Origin: Clostridiales bacterium
GTDB lineage: Bacteria > Bacillota > Clostridia > Lachnospirales > Lachnospiraceae
DNA length: 64,000 nucleotides
Reading direction: 5' to 3'
Assembly: GCA_020860715.1 (NCBI GenBank)
Contig: JAJBTU010000004.1
Span: 1 to 64,000, forward strand
Shown: piece after piece, positions 46,310-55,406 of the stretch
Numbering within the stretch: the first letter of the stretch is position 1
Layout of the letters: each line of letters opens with the position of its first letter
Made by a program: the position numbers and the translations under genes
The notes under the pieces: generated by a model
Seen by the model: the letters and a program-made list of their open reading frames with translations, nothing else
Database searches by the model: none
Told to the model about the DNA's origin: nothing

Positions 46310-47812
46310 ATGCTGCAAGTAGTAAAAAGTGTAAATGATGTCGTAAACGGCATCGTCTGGGGCTGGCCCGCGCTGATTCTTCTGGCGTTCGTCGGCGTGC
46401 TGATGACCTGCCTCACGAAGTTTTTCCAGATCAGCCATATCGGGCACTGGATGAAGAATACGATCGGAGCGATCTTTAAGGATAAGGATGTGACCGGTCA
46501 TACACAGGATAAGTCCATTTCCCAGTTCCAGTCGCTGTGTACGGCGCTGGCCGCGACGGTCGGCACCGGTAATATCGTCGGCGTAGCGGGCGCGATCATC
46601 GTCGGCGGTCCGGGCGCGGTGTTCTGGATGTGGATCATTGCCTTCTTCGGCATGATGACGAATTATTCTGAGAACGTGCTTGGTATCTATTACCGCAGGA
46701 AAAATCATGCGGGCGAGTGGTCCGGCGGCGCGATGTACTACTTAAGAGACGGCCTTGGCGCGAAGAAAGGCTGCAAGGGCATCGGCGCAGTGCTTGCGGT
46801 ACTGTTCTCGATCTTCTGTTTCCTGGCGTCGTTCGGTATCGGCAACATGACGCAGGTAAACTCGATCTCCGGCAACATGGAATCCGTATTCGGCGTACCG
46901 ACCTGGGTGACCGGTATCGTGGTCCTCGTACTGGCAGGTCTCGTGATCGTCGGAGGTCTGAAGCGTATCGCATCGGTTACAGAGAAGATCGTGCCGTTCA
47001 TGGTTATTCTTTACATAGTTGGTACGGTTGTGATCTTCTTTACCAATATTTCGCAGGTTGGCGCAGTATTTTCAGCTATTTTTAAAGGTGCGTTCGCGCT
47101 GAAAGCAGCGGGCGGCGGTGTGATCGGCTACGGCATCAAGCTGGCGATCGAGCAGGGCATGAAGCGAGGCGTGTTCTCGAATGAGGCAGGTCTTGGTTCC
47201 TCCGTTATGGTTCACTCGAACTCCAACGTCAGCGAGCCGGTTCGCCAGGGTATGTGGGGCATCTTTGAGGTATTTGCGGATACCATCATCGTATGTACGC
47301 TGACCGCGTTCGCGGTGCTTTCCTCCGGTCTGGTGGATCTGGAGACAGGTGAGACTGTAGCAGAATATGCGGGAGTTGCCCTGACAAAGGCCAACATCGT
47401 TTCTCAGGTATTCTCGATGCATTTTGGTCAGGTCGGCGCGGCGTTTGTAGCGATCGCGATCATGCTGTTTGCGTTCTCGACCGTCCTCGGCTGGAGCCAT
47501 TACGGCACGAAAGCCTGTGAGTTCCTCTTTGGTGAGAAATACACCATCGTTTACCGTGTCATCTTCGTTATCGCGATTTTCGGCGGTGCGGTTATGAGCG
47601 ACAACCTCGCGTGGGATTTGGCGGATACCTTCAATGGCCTGATGATGATCCCCAACCTGATCGGCGTACTGGTGCTCTCTCCGCAGGTATACAGGATCAC
47701 GCAGAACTATGTGGATCGTGTACTGAAAGGCAAGGACGAAAAGCCGATGCTCTCCGCGTTCCCGGATATCCAGAAGGAGCAGGAAGAGAAACTGAAGAAA
47801 GAAGGAGTCTGA
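46310..47812 (+). CDS. sodium:alanine symporter (AGCS family)
   Basis: ATG 46310 follows GAGGAGGAAGAG; 500 residues. The family signatures FQSLCTALAATVGTGNIVGVAGA and GVFSNEAGLGSS are present, with about ten membrane helices. It imports alanine or glycine with sodium. It is monocistronic, with its own promoter and attenuator upstream and a strong terminator downstream. A glycine substrate would connect it to the glycine cleavage operon in this window, but this is inference. Confidence 0.9.
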   Translation: MLQVVKSVNDVVNGIVWGWPALILLAFVGVLMTCLTKFFQISHIGHWMKNTIGAIFKDKDVTGHTQDKSISQFQSLCTALAATVGTGNIVGVAGAIIVGGPGAVFWMWIIAFFGMMTNYSENVLGIYYRRKNHAGEWSGGAMYYLRDGLGAKKGCKGIGAVLAVLFSIFCFLASFGIGNMTQVNSISGNMESVFGVPTWVTGIVVLVLAGLVIVGGLKRIASVTEKIVPFMVILYIVGTVVIFFTNISQVGAVFSAIFKGAFALKAAGGGVIGYGIKLAIEQGMKRGVFSNEAGLGSSVMVHSNSNVSEPVRQGMWGIFEVFADTIIVCTLTAFAVLSSGLVDLETGETVAEYAGVALTKANIVSQVFSMHFGQVGAAFVAIAIMLFAFSTVLGWSHYGTKACEFLFGEKYTIVYRVIFVIAIFGGAVMSDNLAWDLADTFNGLMMIPNLIGVLVLSPQVYRITQNYVDRVLKGKDEKPMLSAFPDIQKEQEEKLKKEGV

Positions 47813-47878
47813 ACTACCATACAGACAAAAAGATTTTGACGAGTCATTCCGCGAAAGAAGTCGTGAGAATCCGATTGG

Positions 47879-47910
47879 AAAAGCCGCCCGGCCGGGCGGC
47901 TTTTCTTATG
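47879..47910. terminator. rho-independent terminator
   Basis: A perfect 26-bp palindrome (AAAAGCCGCCCGG and its reverse complement, 47879-47904) followed by a T-rich run terminates the symporter transcript. The A and T flanks make it usable on both strands. Confidence 0.9.
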
Positions 47911-47997
47911 ATACAGGCGCCTTTTCTGATATGACAAAATTCCTTCGGGGGAATGCGCACGATGCACATAAGAAGGCTGCACAGGGCAATAAAAAAA

Positions 47998-48450
47998 CTC
48001 CCTTAGTAGGATAATAAGGGAGCCATTCTGTCAGGTGAAAAAACACATCAATTAAACAGGTTCTTCTCTCAACAGGCAAAATTCTACATCAATATGAGTT
48101 CTCTGTCAAGACGAACATGGAAAAATCCCTGATTTTTCCAATGGTCAAAAGCCTGAAAATCCAGAAAAACATAACGTCAGTGGTCAGATAAGTGGTCAGA
48201 ATTCGCAGTCAGATAAGTGGGCAGGATCCGGCTGTGAAAACCGGCCGCAAATGCCGGAAAAAAGCGGAAATTCTACGCTGCAGAACGTGGAAAATCGCTC
48301 CGAAAAATCACAGAAAAAATTAAAAAGAATTATCATCGCTAGTGGTCAGATAAGTGGTCAAAAATAAGCGGAAAAGGGTCGGGAAAAGACCAGACTCCCG
48401 TGAATCCGGCGTTTTCTGACACCGTATCCCTTATTATCCTACTAACGGAG
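47998..48450. mobile_element. 453-bp transposase-less element with inverted ends
   Basis: The left end (47998-48021) and the reverse complement of the right end (48427-48450) agree at 23 of 24 positions, with the shared core TTAGTAGGATAATAAGGGA. No ORF of size is inside. A perfect 20-bp direct repeat, AGTGGTCAGATAAGTGGTCA, occurs at 48179-48198 and 48341-48360, with a degenerate third copy at 48207-48226, and each contains AGTGGTCA twice. No target duplication is evident. It could be a MITE mobilised by an absent recombinase, or the joined ends of a deleted element. Confidence 0.65.
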
Positions 48451-48752
48451 CACCCGGGCGGCACATCAGCAAAGCAGACCAGTACTCTCAGAACAGCATC
48501 CGAATGATTGAAAGCGAGTCGCTTCGCCGCCGCGGACAATTCCGGACTACATATAGGGAGGCTTACTCTGTTCTTGTGTAAAGATCGGGCCGTGGGTTGT
48601 ATCAGACACCGGCGCGGGATACGGCAGGAGCAGAATGGCGAAGCTATACCCTGTATCATTCCGGTTCGGACACACTGCAGACGGAAATAATCACTGAAAA
48701 TAATGGAATACCCCTCCCAGACCCGAAACAGCGGTATGGGAGGGGTGTTTGT
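48451..48752 (+). other. intergenic leader of the surface-glycan island
   Basis: No convincing gene. Near its end a hairpin (48710-48719 with 48737-48746) has its 3' arm carrying GGAGG, the ribosome site for the following start codons, so folding would hide it. ATG 48753 could open a 16-residue leader peptide (MNEKNERTGGAAKIRR, stop 48801-48803) overlapping the CapD start. Confidence 0.5.
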
Positions 48753-48756
48753 ATGA

Positions 48757-50904
48757 ATGAGAAAAACGAAAGGACCGGCGGAGCAGCCAAAATCCGCCGG
48801 TGAAAAACGGGGTATGAAAAAGAAACTGCATCACTGGAAAGTGATCGCCGTATGTCTGATCTTGTATGATATCGTCGCCATTGTATTTTCCTGGTTCTTC
48901 GGATTGTGGCTGCGGTTTGACTTTCATTATACAGGCATCCCAACGGAATATTTACATGCATATATCAAATTTCTGCCATGGTATCTGATCATGGCAGTCT
49001 TTTTTTTCTGGTTCATGCGGATGTACCGCTGCATCTGGCGCTTTGCCGGATTTTTTGAGCTGCTGCGCTTCGGAATCACGTCAATGGCCGCGTCTTTGGC
49101 GCACTGCATACTCATCACGGTTTTCTTTCACCGGATGCCCTTTTCCTATTACATCGTAGGAACGGTCACGCAGCTGATCCTCCTGGTGAGTGTCCGCTTC
49201 TCGTATCGTTTTTATACGGAGATCCTCAGGAAAAAAGAACCCGCGGACGGTGAGCCGGCCAACACCGGAAGAGTGATGATCATCGGTGCGGGAGCAGCGG
49301 GCAGAAACGTCGTAAGGGAGCTGCTTCATTCAGAAAAAATGAAATGCACGCCCTGCTGCATCATCGACGACAATTCAAACAAGTGGAACCGCTTTATAGA
49401 CGGGGTGCCGGTGGTCGGCGGCCGCGATTCCATCCTCGCAAATGTAGAAAAATACCATGTAGACCAGATCTATTTCTGCATTCCGACGGCCGCGGCAAAA
49501 GATAAAAAGGCCATTCTGGACATCTGCAAAGAGAGCGGGTGCGGGATGAAGAGCCTTCCCGGTATCTATCAGCTTGCCAACAATGAAGTACTGGTAAGCC
49601 GTCTGAAATCCGTGGCAGTGGAAGACCTGCTCGGCCGGGAACCGATCAAAGTCGATATGGAAGGAATTTTCCAGTATATAAAAGGCAAGACCATCCTCGT
49701 CACAGGCGGAGGCGGCTCCATCGGCAGCGAGCTCTGCCGCCAGATCGCCGGACATGAGCCGAAAAAGCTGATTATTTTTGATATTTACGAAAATACAACC
49801 TATGCGGTAGAACTGGAACTGCGTGAAAAATATCCCGGCCTCGACCTCACGGTCCTGATCGGCTCCGTCCGCGACAGCCGCAGGATCAATCAGGTATTTG
49901 AGACTTACCATCCGGATATCGTATACCACGCGGCTGCGCACAAACACGTGCCGCTGATGGAATACAGCCCGAATGAGGCCATCAAGAACAATGTCATCGG
50001 CACCTACAAAACCGCCTATGCCGCACTGACACACGGCACACAGCGCTTCGTGCTGATCAGCACAGACAAGGCCGTCAACCCGACGAATATCATGGGCGCT
50101 TCCAAGCGCCTCTGTGAGATGGTCATCCAGAGTATGGACGCCGTCAGCAAGAGCGGGCGCATCGACCTGCTGCCGTTTGTCCATGCGCACAAAGATAAAG
50201 TGATCGATGGGCAGAAAGCCCTGGATCCGGTTGACCACATGGCAGTAAGCGGGGCGGCAGAGGAAGGAAAAGAAACGGCAGACGCTGCAGGCAAAGCGCC
50301 GGATCAAGAAGAAAAACTGAAAATAGAGAGCGTAAAAAACAAGGAGCGGACAGGGACACAGTTCGTGGCAGTCCGCTTTGGAAACGTGCTCGGCAGCAAC
50401 GGTTCCGTCATACCGCGCTTCCAGAAACAGATCGAAGCGGGCGGACCGGTCACAGTCACCCATCCGGAGATCACCCGTTTCTTTATGACAATTCCCGAAG
50501 CGGTGAGCCTCGTCCTGCAGGCCGGCACTTACGCCTGGGGCGGGGAAATCTTCGTGCTCGATATGGGAGAGCCCGTCAAGATCGACACCCTTGCCAGAAA
50601 CCTCATCAAACTGTCCGGATACAAGCCGGATGAAGACATCATGGTAGAATATACCGGCCTCCGGCCCGGAGAGAAACTTTACGAAGAAAAACTGATGTCA
50701 GAAGAGGGCATCAAAAAGACCGACAATGAACTCATCTACATCGGCAAGCCGATTCCGTTCGACGTGGAAGAATTTTTAAAACAGCTGGAAGAACTGGCGA
50801 ATGCAAGCTACGAAAACCGCCCTGATATCGTAGAACTGGTAGAGAAAATTGTGCCTACATTCCATCCGGTGGGAGAGCGGCCGTCTTTTAAAGGGCATCC
50901 ATAA
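48757..50904 (+). CDS. CapD/WbpM-type membrane nucleotide-sugar 4,6-dehydratase
   Basis: Four N-terminal helices (~25-150), a first Rossmann domain (VMIIGAGAAGRNVVREL) and a second, catalytic SDR domain (TGGGGSIGSELCRQIAGHEP; STDKAVNPTNIMGASKR) match UDP-GlcNAc 4,6-dehydratases that open surface-glycan pathways. An extra ~60-residue acidic Lys/Glu/Ala stretch (~HAHKDKVIDG to KNKERTG) is inserted just before FVAVRFGNVLGSNGSVIP, where homologues have only a short loop. The start is uncertain: 48757 or MKKKLHH at 48814. It heads the glycan island. Confidence 0.87.
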   Translation: MRKTKGPAEQPKSAGEKRGMKKKLHHWKVIAVCLILYDIVAIVFSWFFGLWLRFDFHYTGIPTEYLHAYIKFLPWYLIMAVFFFWFMRMYRCIWRFAGFFELLRFGITSMAASLAHCILITVFFHRMPFSYYIVGTVTQLILLVSVRFSYRFYTEILRKKEPADGEPANTGRVMIIGAGAAGRNVVRELLHSEKMKCTPCCIIDDNSNKWNRFIDGVPVVGGRDSILANVEKYHVDQIYFCIPTAAAKDKKAILDICKESGCGMKSLPGIYQLANNEVLVSRLKSVAVEDLLGREPIKVDMEGIFQYIKGKTILVTGGGGSIGSELCRQIAGHEPKKLIIFDIYENTTYAVELELREKYPGLDLTVLIGSVRDSRRINQVFETYHPDIVYHAAAHKHVPLMEYSPNEAIKNNVIGTYKTAYAALTHGTQRFVLISTDKAVNPTNIMGASKRLCEMVIQSMDAVSKSGRIDLLPFVHAHKDKVIDGQKALDPVDHMAVSGAAEEGKETADAAGKAPDQEEKLKIESVKNKERTGTQFVAVRFGNVLGSNGSVIPRFQKQIEAGGPVTVTHPEITRFFMTIPEAVSLVLQAGTYAWGGEIFVLDMGEPVKIDTLARNLIKLSGYKPDEDIMVEYTGLRPGEKLYEEKLMSEEGIKKTDNELIYIGKPIPFDVEEFLKQLEELANASYENRPDIVELVEKIVPTFHPVGERPSFKGHP

Positions 50905-51106
50905 AGGGCATCAAAGGATAACGAATGACGAAAAATATGTGCTTGCGCATGAACGATTGCAACTGTATGACGTGCTGACATTATTGATTCATTTGGGATA
51001 TTTAAGTTATGACGCAGCAAAAAAAACAGTTTCGATTCCGAATCAGGAAGTAGCAGATGCTTTTGGTGACGCCACAGATCAGGAAGGCTGGGGAGAAACA
51101 AAGTAA
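50905..51106 (+). pseudogene. AAA-ATPase/DUF1703 C-terminal fragment
   Basis: The frame reads VLTLLIHLGYLSYDAAKKTV then IPNQEVADAF, the hallmark end of the AAA-ATPase/PD-(D/E)XK proteins common in Lachnospiraceae. All upstream domains are missing and the reading fuses into the end of the CapD gene region, so this is a remnant left by deletion. It ends at TAA 51104-51106. Confidence 0.65.
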
Positions 51107-51143
51107 ATTCGACAGGGAAAGAGAATATGGAACATAAGAACGA

Positions 51144-51175
51144 TAGAGGGCAGCTACTGCCCTCTATTAAATTGC
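51144..51175 (+). terminator. hairpin terminator between CapD region and Thoeris-like genes
   Basis: TAGAGGGCAG (51144-51153) pairs perfectly with CTGCCCTCTA (51157-51166) over a 3-nt loop, with a T-rich stretch starting about 10 nt later. It separates the CapD transcript from the next genes. Confidence 0.55.
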
Positions 51176-51223
51176 GCTTTTTTGTGCGTTTAAAACCAGA
51201 ACGAAAAGAGCGTGGAGCAACAT

Positions 51224-51349
51224 ATGCGTGATCACAGTTTTAAGGAACGTATTGACAAGATTCAGAGGGGTGGAAGTGTTTTTCAGATTAGCGTGAAAGT
51301 AGACCCTTCTGAGAATCCGGAAAAGCAGGACACACATCGCAGGAGGTGA
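51224..51349 (+). CDS. 41-residue small protein before ThsA
   Basis: GTGGAGC lies before the ATG. The product MRDHSFKERIDKIQRGGSVF... is hydrophilic and ends in THRRR; it has no membrane segment. Its last codons contain AGGAGG, which serves as the ribosome site of the ThsA-like gene 12 nt downstream, so the two genes are coupled. I do not recognise a family. It may be an accessory of the defence pair. Confidence 0.5.
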   Translation: MRDHSFKERIDKIQRGGSVFQISVKVDPSENPEKQDTHRRR

Positions 51350-51360
51350 GAAGTTACAAT

Positions 51361-52287
51361 ATGCAGGGCATATATAAAAGGATAAAAGTAAACAAATCGT
51401 ATATATTTCAATTCGCGGGCAAATGGACAGCCGGCATATATGCCGCCTTTGGATTTATTGGCACATTCTCATCTTTAGACACCTGGCTGTATACTTTGTT
51501 GGAAAAACTACTCCAGGGCAAGACACCGTCTACTTTGGTATGCATTCTGGCAAGCATTGTGATTCTGCTGCTGGTCTTTATCATTTTTGGTGTTTACGCC
51601 ACAGTGCGTGTCATCAGAAAAGAACAATATGAATTGATGGAAGTCAGCGATGGGCATCACGTATACGTCCAATATGGAGATGTATTTAGCCCTGATGAGG
51701 TGAAGAATCCATCGGAACGGCGGAACATCATTATCCCTGTCAACAGGTGTTTCGATACCAAAATTGACGATGATCTTGTTTCATCGAGGACACTGCACGG
51801 GATTTGTATGCGGAGACTGTATGATGAAGGTCTATATACGGAAGAAACGCTTTCTGCGGAGATTCAGAAGTTCCTTGGAGAGAATGTACAGACTGAGCCG
51901 GAACTGATACCGTCAACCAAGAAGCGCAGCGGTAATTTAAAGAGGTATCCAGCAGGAACCGTGGCAGAAATTAAGGTATCAGATACGTGTACATATTTCT
52001 TCCTTGCACTTAGTTGGTTTGACCGGGATCTACACGCAAATACTTCGGATGAGGAGTATGTTGTAGCGCTTGTCAGGCTTTTGCAATGGTGCAATATCCG
52101 TTCGCAAAAATATCCAGTCGTTATGCCATTGATTGGCGCGGGAGCAGCAGATACGAGAAAGAGTGAGAAAGATATACTTGAATATCTGATTAAGCTGATT
52201 CAAATGAACAGGAGTCTGGTTAACAGTGATATGCATATTATAGTCCGCAGCAGCGGAAAGGATAGTATCGGAATTGCCGGTTTATAA
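51361..52287 (+). CDS. thsA: 2TM-macro effector, type II Thoeris ThsA-like (DUF6430)
   Basis: ATG 51361 (or GTG 51346). Two membrane helices (IYAAFGFIGTFSSLDTWLYT at ~25 and STLVCILASIVILLLVFIIF at ~60) precede a cytoplasmic macro-like domain with conserved DGHHVYVQYGDVF, RRNIIIPVNRCFDT, YPAGTVAEIK and YPVVMPLIGAGAADTRKSE. This matches DUF6430, which I recall as the effector of type II Thoeris: it binds an ADP-ribose-type signal made by a TIR protein and damages the membrane. A TIR gene follows 54 nt downstream. Confidence 0.75.
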   Translation: MQGIYKRIKVNKSYIFQFAGKWTAGIYAAFGFIGTFSSLDTWLYTLLEKLLQGKTPSTLVCILASIVILLLVFIIFGVYATVRVIRKEQYELMEVSDGHHVYVQYGDVFSPDEVKNPSERRNIIIPVNRCFDTKIDDDLVSSRTLHGICMRRLYDEGLYTEETLSAEIQKFLGENVQTEPELIPSTKKRSGNLKRYPAGTVAEIKVSDTCTYFFLALSWFDRDLHANTSDEEYVVALVRLLQWCNIRSQKYPVVMPLIGAGAADTRKSEKDILEYLIKLIQMNRSLVNSDMHIIVRSSGKDSIGIAGL

Positions 52288-52341
52288 CGAATGCATTAGT
52301 TAATTAAGTAAAATTAGATTTGAAGACAGGAGGGCTTACAT

Positions 52342-52764
52342 ATGGCTTACAGGAATGGAAATTATTCGGCATTTTATGTGTCGGAACCTTTCAGCGATAA
52401 CAATCTGGAAGCAAATTCTACACCAGATTTTACATATTACAATATGCTGCGAATGTGGAAGGGCGAGGACAATAACTTCCCATTTATAGATTCACATAAT
52501 AAAAATTATAACGTCAGAGATGGCAGCGATTGGGAAAAGACATTGAAACCGCGTCTGCATGACCGATTGAATAATTCAAAAAATATAATTCTGTTTTTGA
52601 ACTCAATTACGGCAAATAGCAGGGCGTTGAGGGAGGAAATCGACTATGGGATTAACACAGATGAGCTTCCTGTGATTGTTGTTTATCCTGAATACAAGAA
52701 TAAAAGCGACATTGTTGATGTGAACGGGGATTTTAAGGTTGAAACAACAGGTGGGTTGGATTAA
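52342..52764 (+). CDS. thsB: TIR-domain protein, ThsB-like, C-terminally truncated
   Basis: GGAGGGCT precedes the ATG. AYRNGNYSAF, TYYNMLRMWK, FIDSHNKNYNVRDGS and RLNNSKNIILFLNS are hallmarks of Thoeris-type TIR proteins. The probable catalytic Glu is in ALREEIDYGIN, followed by PVIVVYPEY. Relatives run some 50 residues longer; here the frame ends after KSDIVDVNG in an unrelated DFKVETTGGLD, 14 nt before the next gene. A deletion has probably removed the C-terminus. All catalytic-region residues remain, so activity cannot be ruled out. Confidence 0.75.
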   Translation: MAYRNGNYSAFYVSEPFSDNNLEANSTPDFTYYNMLRMWKGEDNNFPFIDSHNKNYNVRDGSDWEKTLKPRLHDRLNNSKNIILFLNSITANSRALREEIDYGINTDELPVIVVYPEYKNKSDIVDVNGDFKVETTGGLD

Positions 52765-52778
52765 GGAGAAGAAAGAAA

Positions 52779-53450
52779 ATGAATTATTTAATAGTAGTCG
52801 CTCATCCAGATGATGAAGTCCTTGGAGCAGGCGCGACGATTCATAAGCTAATAAAAGAGGGAAACAACGTGGCTGTTGTGACCATGGCGAATCATGCAGC
52901 AGCTCGCGCCAATATCTCAGAAACATTGACGGAAGACCAAGAGAAAGCAATGAGAATCCTTGGCGTGAACAAGACATACGCAGCTGATTTTCCCAATATT
53001 AAGATGAACACCGTTCCGCACCTTGATTTAGTACAGTTCATAGAGAAATGTATAGATGACTTCGGTGCAGAGGCAATCATAACGCATCATCCTTCGGATA
53101 CAAACATTGATCATGTGATGACGACGGAGGCTGTACAGGCGGCCTGCAGGTTGTTCCAGAGGAGAGATGGTGTGCCTGAATTGAGAAAACTGATGTTTAT
53201 GGAGGTGCCATCTTCTACGGAGTGGTCTGTCGATTCTTCATCAAATCGATTTACAGCAAATTATTTTGTTGAGGTTGGAAAAGAAGGGATGGAAACAAAG
53301 ATTCAGGCACTTTCTGCGTATAAAGGAGTCATGAGATCATATCCACATCCAAGGTCGAGCGAAGCTTTGATCGGGCTGGCTGCGTATCGTGGCTCACAGG
53401 CGGGATGTAATTATGCGGAAGCGTTTGAGTGTGTGTTTGGGAGAGATTAG
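52779..53450 (+). CDS. PIG-L/LmbE-family deacetylase (223 aa)
   Basis: The zinc motif AHPDDEVLG at the N-terminus and the second metal/active-site segment HHPSDTNIDH near residue 105 identify a PIG-L-type N-deacetylase, which removes acetyl from GlcNAc-like sugars. Full length, cytoplasmic. Followed by thiolase, reductase and LpxD-like acyltransferase genes, it is well placed to expose an amino group on a nucleotide sugar or lipid-linked sugar for re-acylation. Confidence 0.85.
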   Translation: MNYLIVVAHPDDEVLGAGATIHKLIKEGNNVAVVTMANHAAARANISETLTEDQEKAMRILGVNKTYAADFPNIKMNTVPHLDLVQFIEKCIDDFGAEAIITHHPSDTNIDHVMTTEAVQAACRLFQRRDGVPELRKLMFMEVPSSTEWSVDSSSNRFTANYFVEVGKEGMETKIQALSAYKGVMRSYPHPRSSEALIGLAAYRGSQAGCNYAEAFECVFGRD

Positions 53451-53464
53451 AAAGAGAAAATTGC

Positions 53465-54670
53465 ATGGAAAGAAGAGTTTTTATTATTGATGGAAAAAGG
53501 ACGGCAATAGGAAAATATCTGGGTTCTTTCTATAAAGCAGATCCGGCAAATGTGTGCGTTCAGCTGATTCAAAAAGGTTTTTCCGAATCTCTAATAAAGG
53601 ATATTCAAAATGTAATAATCGGAAATGTTTTGTCGGCTGATTTGGGACAGGGAATTGCAAGAAAAATAGCTGTTATGGCTGGAATTCCGTTGGAAGTACC
53701 GGCGCATTCCGTGAATATGGTATGTGGTTCTGGCATACAGGCAATTATTGATGGGATGAAAGACATTCAATGTGGGGAGGATCTTGTGCTTTGCGGAGGA
53801 TTCGAATTTATGTCCAATGCCCCGTATTCTGTTAATGCCGAAATTCGACAAGGAAAAAAAATGGGTGATTTTTCCATAACGGATCTGCTTGTGCATGATG
53901 GACTGCAAGACAGTTTTAGCGGTTTACATATGGGAATCACTGCTGAAAACATTGCAAAGCAGTTGTCTATTTCTAGGGCTGAACAGGATGAATATACTTA
54001 TATGGCTCAACAACGAGCTATTATAGCCGTAGATGGCAGTAAATTTACAGAGGAGATTGTTCCAATTACTGTATGTAGGGGTCGAGGAAAGGAAGTCCTT
54101 TTTGATACAGATGAATTCCCTAACAGAAACTCAACGCTGGAAAAACTTGCATCGCTAAAGCCTGCATTTCAGAAAGGGGGAACTGTTACGGCCGGGAATG
54201 CCTCGGGACTAAATGATGGTGCTGCTTTTGTGCTTCTGGCGTCTGAGGAATATTGCATGAAAAAAAATATCAGGCCGATAGCAGAAATCTGCTATGAGAC
54301 AGTAGTTGGGTGTGATCCGAATGTAATGGGCCTCGGTCCATATTACGCAATCGACAGGCTTCTGACGAAAACGAATCTGAAAATTGAGAATATTGGTTAT
54401 TTTGAAATCAATGAAGCGTTTGCTGCTCAATTACTAGGGTGCATAAAGTTACTTTCTGAAAAATATCATAAACCAGTGAATGAATTGCTGCAGAGCACGA
54501 ATATTTATGGCTCAGGCTTGGCCCTGGGGCATCCGCTTGGTGCAACAGGAACGAGAATTGTTGTTACACTTGCGCATATTATTCATTCCCTTGATTCGGA
54601 ATATGGAATTGCTTCGCTTTGCATTGGCGGAGGTATGGGGGCGGCACTATTGCTAAGGAACATTAAATGA
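53465..54670 (+). CDS. acetyl-CoA acetyltransferase (thiolase)
   Basis: ATG 53465, 401 residues. The acyl-accepting Cys87 lies in NMVCGSG; NEAFAAQ, GHPLGATGTR and the second Cys in CIGGGMG complete the active site of biosynthetic thiolases, which condense two acetyl-CoA to acetoacetyl-CoA. Finding one inside a glycan island is unusual. Its neighbour, an SDR reductase 16 nt away, would give 3-hydroxybutyryl-CoA. The codons are more A/T-rich than in the core genes. Confidence 0.85.
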   Translation: MERRVFIIDGKRTAIGKYLGSFYKADPANVCVQLIQKGFSESLIKDIQNVIIGNVLSADLGQGIARKIAVMAGIPLEVPAHSVNMVCGSGIQAIIDGMKDIQCGEDLVLCGGFEFMSNAPYSVNAEIRQGKKMGDFSITDLLVHDGLQDSFSGLHMGITAENIAKQLSISRAEQDEYTYMAQQRAIIAVDGSKFTEEIVPITVCRGRGKEVLFDTDEFPNRNSTLEKLASLKPAFQKGGTVTAGNASGLNDGAAFVLLASEEYCMKKNIRPIAEICYETVVGCDPNVMGLGPYYAIDRLLTKTNLKIENIGYFEINEAFAAQLLGCIKLLSEKYHKPVNELLQSTNIYGSGLALGHPLGATGTRIVVTLAHIIHSLDSEYGIASLCIGGGMGAALLLRNIK

Positions 54671-54686
54671 GACGGAGGAAAAAACA

Positions 54687-55406
54687 ATGCTGTTAGAAAA
54701 CAAGGTTGCTATTGTTACTGGTGCATCAGGTGGGATAGGAAGAAAAATCTGCGAAGTATTTCTGAAAAATGGTGCTTCCGTAATAGGAATCGATATCTCA
54801 GAAAATCATGATCTGTCAGAAAATATAGATTTTACTGCTGCTGATATAACGGATGGAGAGGCATGCCGCAAACTGTTTGAAGTTTTAACCCGGAAATATG
54901 AGCATTTGGACATCCTCGTCAACTGCGCAGGAATAACAAGGGATGCCATGACAAAAAAAATGACGGAAGATCAGTTTGACGCGGTGGTAAATGTAAATCT
55001 GAAGGGTGTCTGGAATCTAACACGATTTGTTGGCCCTTATATGCAGGCACAAAAATCAGGTTCAATCATTAATATTTCCAGCGTTGTTGGAGTGTATGGA
55101 AATATAGGGCAGGTAAATTATGCGGCCACGAAAGCAGGAATTGTTGGAATGACGAAAACCTGGGCGAAAGAATTTGCATTAAAAGAAGGAAATGTGCGGG
55201 TGAATGCAGTTGCACCCGGATATACGCTCACAGATATGATAAAGACTGTTCCTCAGGATCTGCTGGATAAGTTTGCCTCGCAGACAATGTTAGGCAGACT
55301 GGCTGAGCCGGAAGAAATAGCAAACGTAGTATTGTTTCTGGCTTCTAATTTAAGCAGTTATGTTACGGGTACTTTGATTCAGGCTGATGGCGGAATGCGG
55401 TTATGA
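54687..55406 (+). CDS. SDR-family 3-oxoacyl reductase (FabG/PhaB-like)
   Basis: The Rossmann motif GASGGIGRK, catalytic Ser (NISSVVG) and YAATK pair, and the C-terminal GTLIQADGGM are those of beta-ketoacyl-ACP/CoA reductases (239 residues). Between a thiolase and an LpxD-like acyltransferase it most likely reduces acetoacetyl-CoA (or an ACP ester) to the 3-hydroxyacyl donor. GACGGAGG precedes the ATG; the stop overlaps the next start by 4 nt. Confidence 0.88.
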   Translation: MLLENKVAIVTGASGGIGRKICEVFLKNGASVIGIDISENHDLSENIDFTAADITDGEACRKLFEVLTRKYEHLDILVNCAGITRDAMTKKMTEDQFDAVVNVNLKGVWNLTRFVGPYMQAQKSGSIINISSVVGVYGNIGQVNYAATKAGIVGMTKTWAKEFALKEGNVRVNAVAPGYTLTDMIKTVPQDLLDKFASQTMLGRLAEPEEIANVVLFLASNLSSYVTGTLIQADGGMRL

